Notes under the pieces: model-generated | The model's input: the letters and a program-made list of their open reading frames with translations, nothing else | What the model was told of the DNA's origin: nothing | The model's database searches: none | Assembly (NCBI RefSeq): GCF_037392515.1 | Contig: NC_090290.1 | Span: forward strand, 37,082,753-37,146,752 | Reading direction: 5' to 3' | DNA length: 64,000 nucleotides | DNA from: Haliotis asinina | Taxonomy: Eukaryota; Mollusca; Gastropoda; Lepetellida; Haliotidae | Part shown: piece by piece, positions 43,115 through 55,924 of the stretch | Layout of the letters: the number at the start of each line of letters is the position of its first letter | Position numbering within the stretch: the first letter of the stretch is position 1 | Translations under genes and position numbers: made by a program

Positions 43115-44090
43115 CGATTTACTGAAGCGCGCATATTCTTCATTTCATGTTTCCCTTGACTCTTGGTCGGACTATGTAATGGAGAACTAAACAGTCAGTG
43201 TACTAAGATGACAAGCTGAAATTTCTCATTTGTCGGGTAGATATTGCATTGGCAACAGGTTCATCAGATGTAGTCAAATTAATGCCATTTGGCGACAACT
43301 CCGCTGTCTTTAGCTATTGTAGAACCTATCGCGTTAAATATGTGTCCTAAATATTACAGATTAGAGAAAAGAAATGAACATTTGATAGTTTAAATGTCTT
43401 GGTAGATTCCCAACCACACGGACTTACTTGTATTTCAAGATTAATGAAATACGTATTTTCAAAGGAAAGCCTATGTCGTTATTGAAGATGAATTATATAT
43501 TTCATTACGACAAGTCTGGGTCTATTCAGTATAGGCGTTGAAGCAATTTTGCAAAGGATAATCATAACATTTCAGCAAGAAACAGAGTTTATTGTAAGGG
43601 GCCGGCTATTTTAGAAGCATGTGTTCATGAGTCACTATAGTAATGACAATAAGAGTTGACGATAGTGAGACTGCATCAAGTCTGACTGTATCAGTCCACG
43701 TCGACACCACTCACCTTACATATATACACGTTAAGTGTATATAGCAATATGTGGAATTGTATGAATAATGTAATGTCCGCCATGCACTTAACTGAATTCA
43801 ATTGAGTTGAATTATTTATTATAGACCGTAGGAGGGCTTTGTAGGCAGTGATCCGTGTCAAAGAACATTTGAGACGAGATTTGAATCTCAAAGAAAGACA
43901 ATGCTTGTCTACTGTATTATCTTAGTGGAAATGCGACACCAGTTAGTGGAGCTGCTGAAAACAGAGGGACGGTTAGCCAGTTGGAATTGGAATAATTAAA
44001 ACGAAAAAATATTCAAAAACTAAGATGAAAGCAAACAAGAAAAACATTTAGCTCAGCTGAAGATATTCTAGCAGTAAGGGATGGTTCCTT
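43115..44090. other. Unassigned spacer
   Basis: No supported feature. Confidence 0.5.
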
Positions 44091-44094
44091 GTCA

Positions 44095-44236
44095 CAGACG
44101 TCTGGCGTTACAGCGATCGCTCGTCACGTCAAAGACTCGGGTTTGATTCACTGCATGAGTACAATGACTGAAGCCATTATTTGCTGTCCTCGGCCGGAGT
44201 ATTTGCAAAACGTGGCGTAAATCCAAACTCACTCAC
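44095..44236 (+). mobile_element. SINE-A, diverged full length
   Basis: ATCGCTCGTCACGTCAAAGAC, GGGTTTGATTCACTGCATGAG, CAAACTCACTCAC. Confidence 0.8.
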
Positions 44237-44579
44237 AAATGTGTCAAATTTGGAACCGAGGAGTTGGGAAACATGTCTTACCTCTCTTGGGGTTCCAAAG
44301 CTCAACGGGAGTAGAAATAATGGTATATTGTTGGGTATATTTGTGAAAGAAACAAACACAACTGTTTACGGAAAGCACACTATGTGGAAGCTGGACTTCC
44401 ATCTTGATGTCACATATGTAAATTGTGGGTAAGATATTAGGCAAAAGTATCCTTATCCATGCACATCGCTCATGCTTATCTTCTTCCTGATCTGCTTATG
44501 CACATGGCCCTGATATTACACTTCAAGTCAAGTCAAAGCCAGATAATTTTGGCTAAGAATTTACCATAGACTTTAGGTA

Positions 44580-44756
44580 CAATGAAATCTTCAAAACCGG
44601 TATCTGCCCGATCCGGCAAGTTGTCAACATCGGTATAAAATTTCAGTCCCGTCCGTGGCTTGTACATTTATCACCTACCCTACAATCCGGCACATTGTCT
44701 AAACCGGAGTATTTCTTCTTCAGTCCCCTTGAGTGACGGTTTAGACAGCTTTCACT
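44580..44756. mobile_element. 177-bp pogo/mariner-like MITE
   Basis: Imperfect TIRs CAATGAAATCTTCAAAACCGG and CAGTGAAAGCTGTCTAAACCG (inverted), flanked by TA on both sides. AACCGG..TCCGGCA motifs recur inside. This organisation is widespread in invertebrate pogo/Tigger-type MITEs. Confidence 0.65.
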
Positions 44757-44764
44757 GTATATCG

Positions 44765-46340
44765 ATAATCGGATATTGTTCTTCATTCACCAAATAGCCA
44801 ATTGGACTTCACAGATTTACCAAAGCAACCAATAATACATGGAGATGTGTCTCGGTCCTTCAGGTGCACTGAACATTTTTGGTTATGTTAGTGCATTAAT
44901 TTTTATTTTTGAAATGGTAGTTCCCGCATTTTGAATGTGAAAGAGATCATGATGTCCCGAAGGATTATCCCTCGCCTGCAGCTGAAACCATATGCTGAAG
45001 CAGCCATTTCGAAGAGATGAAATATTCATGATATTTGACGAGATGTACGGTGCATTGCGAATCCATTTCCAGTGTGAAAGGGCACTGCGGTGGAGTGACG
45101 CTTTGTGTGTGGAGTCCATGCTTGGCGTTGACGCGCCGTGTCTATGCAAGACCTAACGGTTCACAATAGTATGGAAGATCGCATTAGCCATGGTACTGAC
45201 TAAATTTGGAATTCACCGCTCTACTTGAAAGGAAACTTCCGTACTCTAATGAGCTGAAGAAAAAGAACAAGTACAGGAATGAAACGAGAAGTAAAATTAA
45301 TGCTTTTATGAGACATATTAGGACATGTATGTTAAAAGATCAAGCTACGGGATACACAGAAAACCGTTAGAAATACTCGTACCTAAAACTATCACTGTGC
45401 TTAAAAGCCAATTGCCCTCTAGTCCGTGGCTAGTAAAATCCAGTCGGGACAGTAAATCTCCTCCGTCACTAGCCCTACAGACAAGTGCGTTTTCATGCGA
45501 TCATTTTGTAAATACATCACGCTCTCCGTTTTGTTAAATTATAATACACATGTCTGATAAAACTATTATTCTTATTGGCAGATGGAACCTGTGGCATGCT
45601 GATAATATTTTATTCTCACTTATTTCTTAAGATCTTTTGCTAAGTATCTACATTCGAGCTAGTGAATTATTTTGTGGGCTACTAACTTTCAGGCATAACT
45701 AACCCGATAAGCTAACAAAATCTGGAAACTGTTTCGCACACTGGCAGCTGCCGAGTGTTTATGACGAGTGTCTAGTTCCGTGCAACGGGCAGTTTCAGAT
45801 TTTGTCTCGTCATCTGGAAAATATTATGCAGTCTAGGCAGGCTCTGAAATAGCATAAACAGATTTAGTTCTGTGATTTTAAAAATTCTAACGCTCTGTCA
45901 TCTTAACCAACTGTTTTTTTTAATGAATGAGTATTTCATGTTTCAGAAACAGAAGTGATTACTCATGGTTTAATCCATAACACGAATCATGTATACGCCT
46001 GTCCAAATGAATGTTAATAGTGCTGTAGTTTAAAACGATTCCTTTTGGCGATGCAATAACTTGAGATTTATATTAAGTCAATCAATAAATAAGGCGCAAA
46101 TAGGCCTCTAACTGACGCATGTCGTCCTAAAACTATAAACCAACCAACCAACCACCCTGACATTTCTTAAATAAAGTGGAAGATAATGCCAGGAAATTAT
46201 TATTAGTGATACCGTTATTCCACGAATTATTTCGTGCACTATGTAAAGTAACGGTTTCTTCACCAAATGTTGTTGTTTTAGCAATTATGACGATGTGGAG
46301 TTTCAGGTACTGTTACTTAGCTTTGTAATGTTCTTTTGAA
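44765..46340. other. Unassigned spacer
   Basis: ORFs at 44883-45149 and 45325-45537 have no recognisable features. Confidence 0.45.
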
Positions 46341-46344
46341 AATT

Positions 46345-46490
46345 GGGTTTATATTGTGAGATTTAGCAATATCCCAGACATATCTCTACGGGGGACACCA
46401 GGAATGGGCTACACACATTGTACCCATGTGGGAAATCGAACCAGGGTCCTCAGCGTGACCAGCGAACGCTGTAACCGTTAGGCTACCCCT
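46345..46490 (-). mobile_element. SINE-A, full length
   Basis: TTAGCAATATCCCAGACATAT to CGCTGTAACCGTTAGGCTACCCC. Confidence 0.85.
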
Positions 46491-46827
46491 GCGGCACTGC
46501 CTTCGTATAATAGCGGCAAAATAGGACTAAATAATCGGAACATTATTTTAAAATATTCAGTATACTAAATTCCAAATACCCGTCAGTTTCAATTTCAAGT
46601 TATGTTCCAACACATTTTACCGCTTATAAGATGAGTCTTTTATTTCAAAGCCGTTGGATAAAAGGTCATAATGTATCTTGTTTCTCAACACTGTGGTAAG
46701 ACGAGAGACGTGACGACTGATCATGATGGCTTCATAATTTTATATTCTAATAGCCATTATGTTTGTTTTGCCGTCAGCATTGAAGTACATTAAACGAACA
46801 CAAATTATCCACACGATATGGTGTGTG

Positions 46828-46992
46828 GGGGAGGTGGGTTAGCCTGTTGGTTAAAGCGTTTGCTTGTCATGCCGAAGATCCGGGTTCGATTCCCCACATG
46901 GGTTCAAAGTATGAAGCCAATTTGTGGTGTCCGACGCCGTGATGTTGCTGGAACATTGCTAAGAGCGGCGTAAATTTACACTCACTCACTCA
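46828..46992 (+). mobile_element. SINE-A, full length
   Basis: GGTGGGTTAGCCTGTTGGTTAAAG, GGGTTCGATTCCCCACATGG, CACTCACTCACTC. Confidence 0.9.
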
Positions 46993-46994
46993 AC

Positions 46995-47655
46995 CCAGAA
47001 CACTTACCTGGTGCAGGGCAAGAAGTAGCCTGAAACGTCACAAAAGATAAAGAAGTCTTTATCCAAAGAAGTTACTTCTTTGTGCTGTTTTAGACAAAGA
47101 AGAGCCTTATCAAGTTTAATTCATGTCGCTTTCTGTCAGTGATGAAAGATGCAGTCTATCGAGTCCGCCAGTTAGCCACTTGGGGCTGGTTTGTCCACAG
47201 CGTACGGTCTCTGTTCGCAACAATCGTATTAAAAGTGCATCATCACGATTTACTTACTTTTTTATATTTTGTAGCATTTGGCAGTTCAGTCACCGATTGG
47301 CACATCGTTCATCACAAACACAGGTGCATGGTGCAATGGCCATTGTGGGTGTTGGGATGAACGGGGTTTACAGAATTTCGAGGGGAACTCGTGACACACT
47401 GATGTTCGTTGCTATAACCCAGACTGGCTGTTGTTGCGTGAAGTTTTCTTTTTGTGTTAAGTTTTTATCAATAAACATTTTCGCTTTTTTATTAAAAAAA
47501 ATATAAACGTTTAGTGCCGGATGATTGGAATTTTACCTTACTTCACATGTTGTATCGACATGGATGTGTCAGCTGAGGAGGGTAAATGTGAAAGCGAATT
47601 AAGTTAAACATTACACTGTAAAGTTGTTTCATGACAACGCTGTGTATCAACACAG
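46995..47655. other. Spacer with a possible retrocopied 3' end
   Basis: An AATAAA near 47470 is followed 19 bases later by an A8 run (47494-47501), suggesting a 3' end or retrocopy on the plus strand. The ORF above it (47123-47506) is not recognisable. Confidence 0.3.
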
Positions 47656-47667
47656 GACCAAAGAAAA

Positions 47668-47903
47668 ATTATTAAGTGAGTGAGTGAGTGAGTGAGTGAT
47701 GTTTTAAGTTGCACTCAGCAATAGACCAACTTTATGGCACCGGGCTGTAAAGAATCGAGCCTGGACCACACAATCTAGTGATTAACAACATGAGCATCGA
47801 TCTGCGCAATTGGGAACCGATGACATAAGTCAACCAAGTCAGCGAGTCTGACCACCCAATCCCGTTAGTCGCCTCCTACGACAGGCATAGTCACCTTTTA
47901 TTG
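47668..47903 (-). mobile_element. SINE-B, slightly truncated
   Basis: GTGAGTGAGTGAGTGAGTGAG to AGTCACCTTTTATTG, with CCAAAGAAAA on both sides (47658-47667 and 47904-47913). Confidence 0.9.
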
Positions 47904-47914
47904 CCAAAGAAAAT

Positions 47915-48635
47915 GGTGTAGGTCCCAGACATTTAACATGTTCATACCAGCTGGTTTGATTTTAAAAAAATAATTTCCACCTACAATATTACAAAGACAA
48001 ATATGATCTCTTTAGGTCGTTATGTTATTTATGCTTTTAAGAAATGAAAGCAACATGATCTAAATCATAATAACAAAAGTAAATAAGCAAAATTGTAATC
48101 AATACCATTTGATGAAGGGTCGATAGATCCCGAAGGTGATATATCATTTATTAGTACGGTTTCTAAAACCTGTTAACTATAGATATGGTCTTGCTCATGA
48201 TCATCACATCTTTAATGTCTGACCTTGTTGTGTATACGCAGAATAAATAGTTGTTAAAAAGGCCAGATACTTAACAGTTTAGAGTAGCACCATATAAAGG
48301 GTTTTTGTGCTCTGAAAAACATTTTAATATGCATCTTAAAGCAATAATGTGTCATGTAACTAGAGAACACGCATTCAGTGTAAACCGTTCGCTATTTTCA
48401 TGTATCTAGAAACAATGCCCGTTCATTCGGTAAATATCAGTTGAGAATCTAAACGTGCATGTCTACGTACAGTTCATCGGTAAGTAAGTTGTTGTAAGTA
48501 TTTGATATTTGAAGTAAAAGAAAACGCAATCAAGAGACCAAAACATTTTTTTTCCTATTTTGCAACAGGTAAGGAACGGATTACTTAAGGCAGCCACAGC
48601 TGAACATTTTTCAACGGTGGACACAAATGGTGTGT
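47915..48635. other. Unassigned spacer
   Basis: No supported feature. Confidence 0.5.
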
Positions 48636-48640
48636 GTAAG

Positions 48641-48824
48641 TGTGTAAGTAATCGATTCTGGGTCAGACAATCCACTGATCAAAAGCATAAGCATCGATCC
48701 TCGCGGTTACAATACGATCACATGTGTCCATCAAGTCAACGAGTTTGACCACCTGATCCCGTTACTCACCTCTTACGACAAGCATTGGGTTTATGAAGAT
48801 CAATTCTATCTCGGATCTTTACTG
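48641..48824 (-). mobile_element. SINE-B, 5' part, reversed
   Basis: TAATCGATTCTGGGTCAGACAATCC to GAAGATCAATTCTATCTCGG. The tail is missing. It adjoins a sense-oriented piece. Confidence 0.82.
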
Positions 48825-48885
48825 GTTAATCACTGGATTGTCTAATCCAGACTGAATTAATTACGGACTACTATCATATAGATGT
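48825..48885 (+). mobile_element. SINE-B fragment, sense
   Basis: ATCACTGGATTGTCTAATCCAGACTGAATTAATTACGGAC. Abuts the preceding copy head to head. Confidence 0.75.
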
Positions 48886-48889
48886 AAAC

Positions 48890-51655
48890 CTCGCGAGTGT
48901 ATCTGAATGTACATTGCAATAAAACACTATGACTACACGGGAAATGTCCAAACACCCTCCTAATACATCCGATTACATAAATGCTGAAAGTTGTTACTAT
49001 AACATCGACATAGTGGGAATTACAAGCAACAGTTAGTTTAGAATAAACAGGTTTGATAGACACATCATCTACAGACCCTCGTACTCGTATGATCATCCAG
49101 TCGAAAATGCTGTGCATTATTTCGTCGTATGCAATAAAAACATGGAATTAAGACAAAAATCATATTTCTATTTAAAAAGTTTTAGTATCGACAGAGGCAC
49201 AATACTGTAGGGATGTGCGTCCTTGCGAGCAATGATCTACACAAATTATTAAAATCTATTCATGATTACATAGCTAGATCTGATTGATTTTATGTTTCGT
49301 AAATACTTTGATTTTATTGCATTATCCTTGAATACGACTGGTAACAATGTGTCATATGGTTCTGTATTTATTTGGTGGTGTATTTGTTTTTGACAGAGGC
49401 CTTCAAATAAGCCCCAGGGGTAACACTTTTACCCCCTGACTGCCCGACAACCCCAAGAATAATATGACTGGGGAGAGATTGCTTAACGTGAGATTCGCTG
49501 TAATGAATACCTCAGACCGCCTCAATTAAAATTATGGCTTTCTGATATCCGATTGAAGGATTGGTATTTGGGAATTCATGCCAAATACAACCGCCAATAT
49601 TTTGAAAGTTCAGAAGGCAAATTATGACGTCTGAATGCAATTTAATTTAAACAAAATAATGACTAGGTTTCAAATGATTTACTTAATATTGTTTGTTCAC
49701 TGTATGATTTAGAAATAGTCTTGAAAATTGAACATAGGATTTCAGTACCACGGGTTTCCAGATGCCATAGTCCGTTTGGCCCAAGAGCACTTGGATGTTC
49801 CTCTCTTTACACTTCACCCTCGTAACAGATAGTGTACTGTGTAAATATTTTAATGATAGTTTGTCAAACAACCTTTTTATTTTGGGGGGACATAAATTCG
49901 ACAAGGAGTAGGTCTGATGATTTGACTACGATCAGCGTTTCATTTAGTCTTGTTTGTTCATTAAGTTTCGGTTTAGATTCCAATTCACCGGTCGCCTTTG
50001 AACCAAACGGACTATACTTGGGACTAACATCGGTTATTTGTGGTTTGTCAGTGAGTTTAAATTTAATAATAGTCACAACAATTGCTACATTGATGTAAAA
50101 CGAGGAAACGGAATATAAGTACGACTTGTTACCATCAACATCACTCACGAGCTCATGCAACTCTGTCTTCACTCCGTCTCCACGTCGAGACCGCGATATT
50201 ACCCCGCGTGGTATTCTTCATAACAGATCTGAGATATGAGATGGTGAAATTTGGGATTAAGTACTTGGAAATCTAATACAGATTGCCGTGTGAGGAGGAT
50301 TTCAGATGTCTCCATACATGGGGATTGTAATAAGTTTTCCAGAAAGTATTACGATAATTCCGATTGGCATTTATAAGCCGGTAGGGCGGAGACACGCGAC
50401 ACCAAACGCGGGGAACAAATCTAGGCTTTATTATCTCGGGCATCACTGGCTAGCGTTCATTTCGTTTGAGCCTTTGGGGGAGACGGTAGCTTTGAAAGGG
50501 GAAGGAGGTAAGTACATACCTACTCTGTGAATGTACGTGCATGGTTCCTGACTTTGGCATTTTTTCTTATTTATTAGTATTAAGAATAGTAGGGAGAAGT
50601 GACTTGGGTTTTGTTGGAAATAACATGCGCATTTATGTACAAAGGAATATGAGAAATTTATATCACACATGAGTGAAATATCTCCACCCTGAATTATTCA
50701 GTGGTATGTCATAATTTCTGAAGGTGTCTTCAAAAGGATATATGATTATGTCATTGTTCGTTTTGCTTGCAATGATAAATGTATTTAGATGAACCTCCAA
50801 AGAGGATTAAGGTTTCAGTAATCAGTCTTTAATTGGGTTCTACGTCATTATTAGCAACAAGTAATCTCTTTAAAGCTGCACGAGATACATAAACGCAGTA
50901 TTTTCATAAATGTATCAAAAGGTTGACTCTGACCGCATCGTTGGTCCCGACTAAATCGTTGATACAGACATGGCGTTATGGATTAAGGCAATTATCTGTA
51001 TCAACACATGAATTAAAATGCAGACAATATTTCAATCAGTATATGACAGGGCATTCTGTGACCTCATTAACACAATAAGCTGTCACCCATACGCCTTGTT
51101 ATTTTAACTTTCGTAGTAACTGGTGTGGTCAGTCAGACATTCACAGAGCGCATCACTTACAGGCGCGTGACAAGCCATGTTTTTCGTGTTTCTCTGTGGT
51201 TTGGGAATCCTTAGATTCAGATAGTATTGACACCTGGGATTTTTTATGATGGTACCTACGCCTCTGACTTACAATGCCACCCGTTTAGTTGTACATGTCT
51301 GTTATTAAGACAATTTTCGATCTTGGATCGATCAACTAGATTAATCAGGTGATCACGATTGACGACTTTCTTGATATCCTTCGTCGGATTGTTTAGAACG
51401 TGTATCTGTCTGCTTCAGAGTAGACAATTGTCACACCACCTTCATACGACTAGAATATCCTTCTGTTGTGTCGTAAATGTATTTGTTTCTTCAGTTGAGA
51501 TGCTGAATCACTGAAAACCATGAGGCATTCATCATGGTGTTAAGTTAGTTAAAGTACAAAACAAAAGCAGGTCCTTGACATGTGGACAAGTTCTTAAAAG
51601 CTGCACTGAGGTCATCAGTGTTCAAGCCTTGATCAAACAAGAGCGGTCTTCTGTG
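48890..51655. other. Unassigned spacer
   Basis: Apart from the weak ORF at 49864, no gene or repeat was supported. Confidence 0.45.
49864..50190 (-). CDS. Weak ORF with a hydrophobic segment, unknown
   Basis: The frame includes ELHELVSDVDGNKSYLYS, then a hydrophobic run (FYINVAIVVTII), then KLTDKPQITDVSPKYSPFGS, and ends at a stop at 49864. This would be one membrane segment followed by a polar tail. No family is recognised, and competing ORFs overlap on both strands. Confidence 0.15.
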   Translation of the reverse strand, partial: SRRGDGVKTELHELVSDVDGNKSYLYSVSSFYINVAIVVTIIKFKLTDKPQITDVSPKYSPFGSKATGELESKPKLNEQTRLNETLIVVKSSDLLLVEFMSPQNKKVV

Positions 51656-51658
51656 CAT

Positions 51659-51716
51659 GTCAACTTCTTTATTGTGAAGGACACATAATTGTGTTCCTCA
51701 TAATGAAGAAGTTGAC
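51659..51716. repeat. 58-bp near-perfect palindrome
   Basis: GTCAACTTCTTTATTGTGAA at the left and TTCATTATGAGGAACACA-type inverse at the right, centre TAATTG. Arms of about 27 bases with few mismatches. Confidence 0.8.
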
Positions 51717-51719
51717 ATC

Positions 51720-52950
51720 TTTAAAAACAGCTTCCTTGTGTGTGTCACTGTTAAATGCATCAAACAACTTAAGAGGTGGTGCCATATAGAAAGAATATTT
51801 GAAATTTTGATTGATGTAACTCACAGGTGAAATGTAATTATCCACGGCTAAACTGCAGCACAACTGTTCAATATGAGGGGTTTCTTAACCCATAGAATGG
51901 TGAAATAATCCAGACAGTTGTTTGTTTTAGTCTCACTTGGCTGTTTCAGTGTTCTGGTTCAAGTGGGGGAATCACTGGCCATGAGTTTATTATTGACACA
52001 ACATAAACAACACCCCCTAAGGACTGGTAGCATCGAAATGTTATCATGACAATGTTAACTTTGTAACAAATTAATTAGATGATCATTACCACAATACATC
52101 AACCAGTAGTCACAACTCACACAATTCGTATTGCACATTACATTTCTACAAGCTACTATCATTCCATGAGATGCTCTGCACGTACCATGAAAATTCTACA
52201 ACACATCAATGTTTCCACGTGCAAGTAAATGTTTCAGAGTGAACAGTTCTCTCTGGGGGTCTAATATGTTTTTTCTTTGGGGACAATCTCTGACCGTCAT
52301 TATATTGCAGCCTTTTCTGTTCGGTGTTTGTTGCTCTTACAACAGGAATTTTATCTCGAAAACTTTGGGGTGGTCCTTTTTAACGATCTATAATCTGCCA
52401 AATTGAATTTATTGAAAACAAAATTCTATTTCTCGGGTATCGTCCATTGCATCCAGTTATTCACATGTTATTTCCTTAGTAAACTTTGGTTGGCTTTGCC
52501 TAATTTTTTAAAGAAATGACCCGAAAATTTTTAACTGTATCTATGGTTACCTGTTTTCGTTTTTCGTGACTCTTGACATGTGGGATATACGTATCGTTGA
52601 TGCAGTTTTCTACAAAGTTTAATGATAGAATGTTTCGACTAAAATTGACATGTTTATTTCTGAAATGGCTAAAATTCCAGCAAATCCTTAGATTGTTATA
52701 TCCATATATATTTTGAATTACCCTGTTTAAAAAAATCGTTGATCTTGTCAGAGATTGTGGTTAATCTTTCAGACAGGGATTTTTTGTCTCAAACTTCCGA
52801 TTCTTGTGTGTTATTGGTATCCGGTTCAAGAGGGGAATGGATGTATCTTCAGTGGGAGAATGAGAGCTCTGACCCGCAGTTTCAGCAAACGTTCCCCTCA
52901 ATTAACACACTCAGCTTTTAGACTCCTTTTCTGCCGGTAAGGTGTAGATA
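51720..52950. other. Unassigned spacer
   Basis: A decayed LINE-like frame may exist on the minus strand at 52700-52800 (LTTISDKIND), but this is too weak to call. Confidence 0.35.
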
Positions 52951-52956
52951 TATGGA

Positions 52957-53400
52957 GCGTGGCGCGCGAACTGTCTAAGATGCCAGGCTAGTGATCCGGT
53001 GATTTTAGAGTGCCGGGATTGAACCCATCTGTGACCGGGTGTAAAAGCCTTGGAGTCAATTTTGTGCGCAGACTCTTTCAGTGTTGTCACAGCCTCTAGT
53101 ATACAGTACACAACCCTTCTCGATTTAACGAATTTACCGTTGTTAAAAGACCAGATGGTGGCCGCATGAATGTGTGCAAACACATGCAAGATGGAGTAAA
53201 CATGGACAAAGTACTGTGACTATGTGTCGCAGTCCACTCGGCTGTGAAGGGTACCTCGCACGTCACAGTAGCTAGGTGCTCATTGTGGCAGCACAACGTC
53301 TATGATCCCCAGAGATTTGAGATTGAAAGAATACGATGTGCCGCTGAGATTAATATCCAATGATCAAGGGAAATCAAAGCGCTTTGACTATACCGCTATA
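52957..53400 (+). mobile_element. SINE-C, full length, sense
   Basis: tRNA-like head GCGCGCGAACTGTCTAAGATGCC, B-box-like GGGATTGAACCC, body with TATACAGTACACAACCC and ACAAAGTACTGTGACTATG, tail GATTTGAGATTG..GCCGCTGAGATT..AAGCGCTTTGACTATACCGCTATA. Confidence 0.82.
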
Positions 53401-53404
53401 AACA

Positions 53405-54190
53405 AAATTACCGTATATTAAGTGAAATTCAAATATAGAGAATGGTGATTTCTTGCATCTATGCATCTTGTTGCTGTGAAATCTCAATTTGTGTTGAAAT
53501 GTCCAATACAGATAAATTTACGTCCGTGTCAACCAAAACCTCGCCCATTTTTAACGACGTGGGATATCCATTTCCAAACATTACATTCGCCAAATCCTAA
53601 TCAAGTACACGTTAAAGAGTAGTTTAGAATGGTTCGTATATGGAAAAATAATTAGTACTGAAACAAACACCTAGGGGTGGAAGTGTTCGTATTTCTTCCC
53701 AAGGCAATGATCACAAACTATAGGAGAGCGTTTAATCACAAGACTCGGCACAAGTAATAATTAATGTTACTTGATATAGGAGACGTGCATATCTACATTA
53801 ATCTGTTCATCACGACTTCTGATAAAATCAGACTAGCTCTTACTTCTTTTAATTGATAGCTTGAAACCATTGATTTTGTCAATAATTCTTTCCCCGTACG
53901 ATGCGTCTTAATGAGTGTTTCATATTAATCTAATAGATATGGCAATAACTCATGGAAATGATTGAGTTCCGCACAAAGAAGCAATGAACTCGAAATAAAA
54001 TATTAATGGGTGACTGCAGTCGATCGTCACTTCCTACGCTTAGTATGTAATACACTGAGTGAGCATTGATTTAAAACGCTCATAGCAGTATGGTAGCGAT
54101 GTCAGACATACTAGTTTTAGTGTTATTTCATAGTGTATAATTTTACATGCGTAAACACCTTTTGTTAGTTCACAAATGTTTGAAGAAAGA
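53405..54190. other. Unassigned spacer
   Basis: No supported feature. Confidence 0.5.
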
Positions 54191-54194
54191 TACA

Positions 54195-54268
54195 TAGTAT
54201 CCATGTGTGGAATCAAACCCAGCCTTCGGCGTAGCAAGCGAACGCTGTAACCACTAAGCCCACCCACC
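54195..54268 (-). mobile_element. SINE-A 5' half
   Basis: CATGTGTGGAATCAAACCC, GCCTTCGGCGTAGCAAGCGAACGCTGTAACCACTAAGCCCACC. Confidence 0.8.
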
Positions 54269-54545
54269 TTCCCGATAACAAGAAAAACATCAGCAAAATT
54301 GCAAGCGAGCCGTATGAAGCCATGGGCATGTCCCAGTCGCTATCACATGTGGGCGTTACGTCGGTGAACGTATTTGCTGTCCCACGTTACACACATATGC
54401 AAGTCATGCGATCAGGTCTTGTGCCAAACACAGAAACAATCAACAATAAATAAGGGTAAGATATTTAAGCAAATGTTATTTCAAAGCTTTGCAATGCTTT
54501 GTATAAATGGAAACTATTATCATATTTCAGTAATCAGATGTCATG

Positions 54546-54595
54546 GTTGTCATCATAATCTTCATCATAATCTTCATCATAATCGTCATCCTCAA
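54546..54595. repeat. (TCATAATCT)n short repeat
   Basis: CATCATAATCTT repeated four times with drift. Confidence 0.8.
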
Positions 54596-54599
54596 CATG

Positions 54600-55320
54600 A
54601 TATATAGATGATGGTGAATTGTGGCGGTTGTCTTTCTGCCAAAAGAACGGTTGTGATGAACACAACACTTAACTGGTAATATACGAAATTGTCACAATTA
54701 CTTATATTTATTCTGTGTAGAACGTTCTCCTAAACCTGAAAAATGTGCACCAATGTTTTCAGTAAGACTTTCAGTGGCATGTTGGCGTGGGAGGCTTGTG
54801 GTGTCAACGTCTGTCGCAAGAGGAACTCGGCGTTTCGAGTTTATTCTTACTCCTTCATCAGCTGAATATATAAGTTCACATACATAAATTTTCCCCTATA
54901 ACTTTCTTATTTGTGAGGTTTCAATAAACGTTTGACATTCGTTTCTGTCACGTTCCTACTGCCTGCGTTTTAATAATGTAAAACCTATTATTTCATTACC
55001 TTAAATATTATTTATATATACCTAGCCCTTGGGATACACATGGTACAAAATGAATATGTTGCCACGTCCATATGTTGATAGTATTTCGTGTAGTCTTCTT
55101 CAATGTTGGAGAAGGATTTAACAGTCTATCGACTGGTGTCAAAATTGGAACAATGCGTGTCCCGAGTTACATCCCACGTACCTGTCAGCATCTGTTGTCT
55201 TGGGTTCGAATCAAGGATACATGCTGGTTCTGATAATTGATGCTGTTAGCACCGTACCCATTCTCGAGGTTTCGACGAGTCTAGACGAGAAGACCTGACC
55301 AACCTTTCAAAATACAATCC
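54600..55320. other. Unassigned spacer
   Basis: No supported feature. Confidence 0.5.
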
Positions 55321-55323
55321 CTA

Positions 55324-55350
55324 ATCACTCACTCACTCACTCACTCACTC
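55324..55350. repeat. (TCAC)n microsatellite
   Basis: Six units; the same repeat as the SINE tails, so possibly a tail remnant. Confidence 0.85.
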
Positions 55351-55670
55351 TTTACCATCGTGCTCAGAAGGAACATGGCCACAATTCACTTTGCAGAATC
55401 CTGGAACAATTCAGGATGTGCCTGTCCTTGTCTATATGCATGGTTAGTCAGCGCTGGCCTCTACAGGGTTTGATCATTGAAGAACCACGACTCGTATCTT
55501 TGGGATACTAACACAAGTTAAAGCGAAATAATGTTGAATTAATGCTAATCCGTTAATCATCCGATCGCCCATTATCTGTTTGGTGTCAATCACATGTCAT
55601 AAGACAAAGCAGGAATGTACTGACACCAGGTGTTCAGGAAACAATCAGATATCCCAACAACGAGGTTTTG

Positions 55671-55835
55671 GGGTGTGGGTTAACCTCATTGTTGAAGCGT
55701 TAACTCGTCACACAAAATAGACCCGGTTTGATGTCCCATGTGGGTACAATGTGGGAAGACTATTTCTGGTGTCCCTTGCCGTGATATTGCTCGCATATTG
55801 CTAACGCGGCGTAACACTAAACTCACTCACTCTCT
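55671..55835 (+). mobile_element. SINE-A, full length
   Basis: GGGTGTGGGTTAACCTCATTG, ACCCGGTTTGATGTCCCATGTGG, AACTCACTCACTC. Confidence 0.85.
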
Positions 55836-55842
55836 AAGGTCC

Positions 55843-55922
55843 TGGGCCCACTTGCAGAAAGTGATCTTAGCGCTAAGACTATCTTAAGCCTATGTTGTAA
55901 CGCTTTGTGAAAGTGAGCCCTG
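55843..55922. mobile_element. Short palindromic element
   Basis: GGGCCCACTTGCAGAAAGTG opens and GCTTTGTGAAAGTGAGCCC closes. AGCGCTAAGACTATCTTAAG forms the inner part. Confidence 0.55.
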
Positions 55923-55924
55923 AT

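Noticed and set aside
47123..47506. 127-codon plus ORF ending near an AATAAA and short A-run
   Set aside because: No recognisable protein, competing frame of similar length; noted only as a possible retrocopied 3' end.
50150..50240. Possible minus-strand exon with acceptor CATATCTCAG and donor GTGAGT
   Set aside because: Splice sites look good, but all three frames between them contain stops, so at best non-coding.
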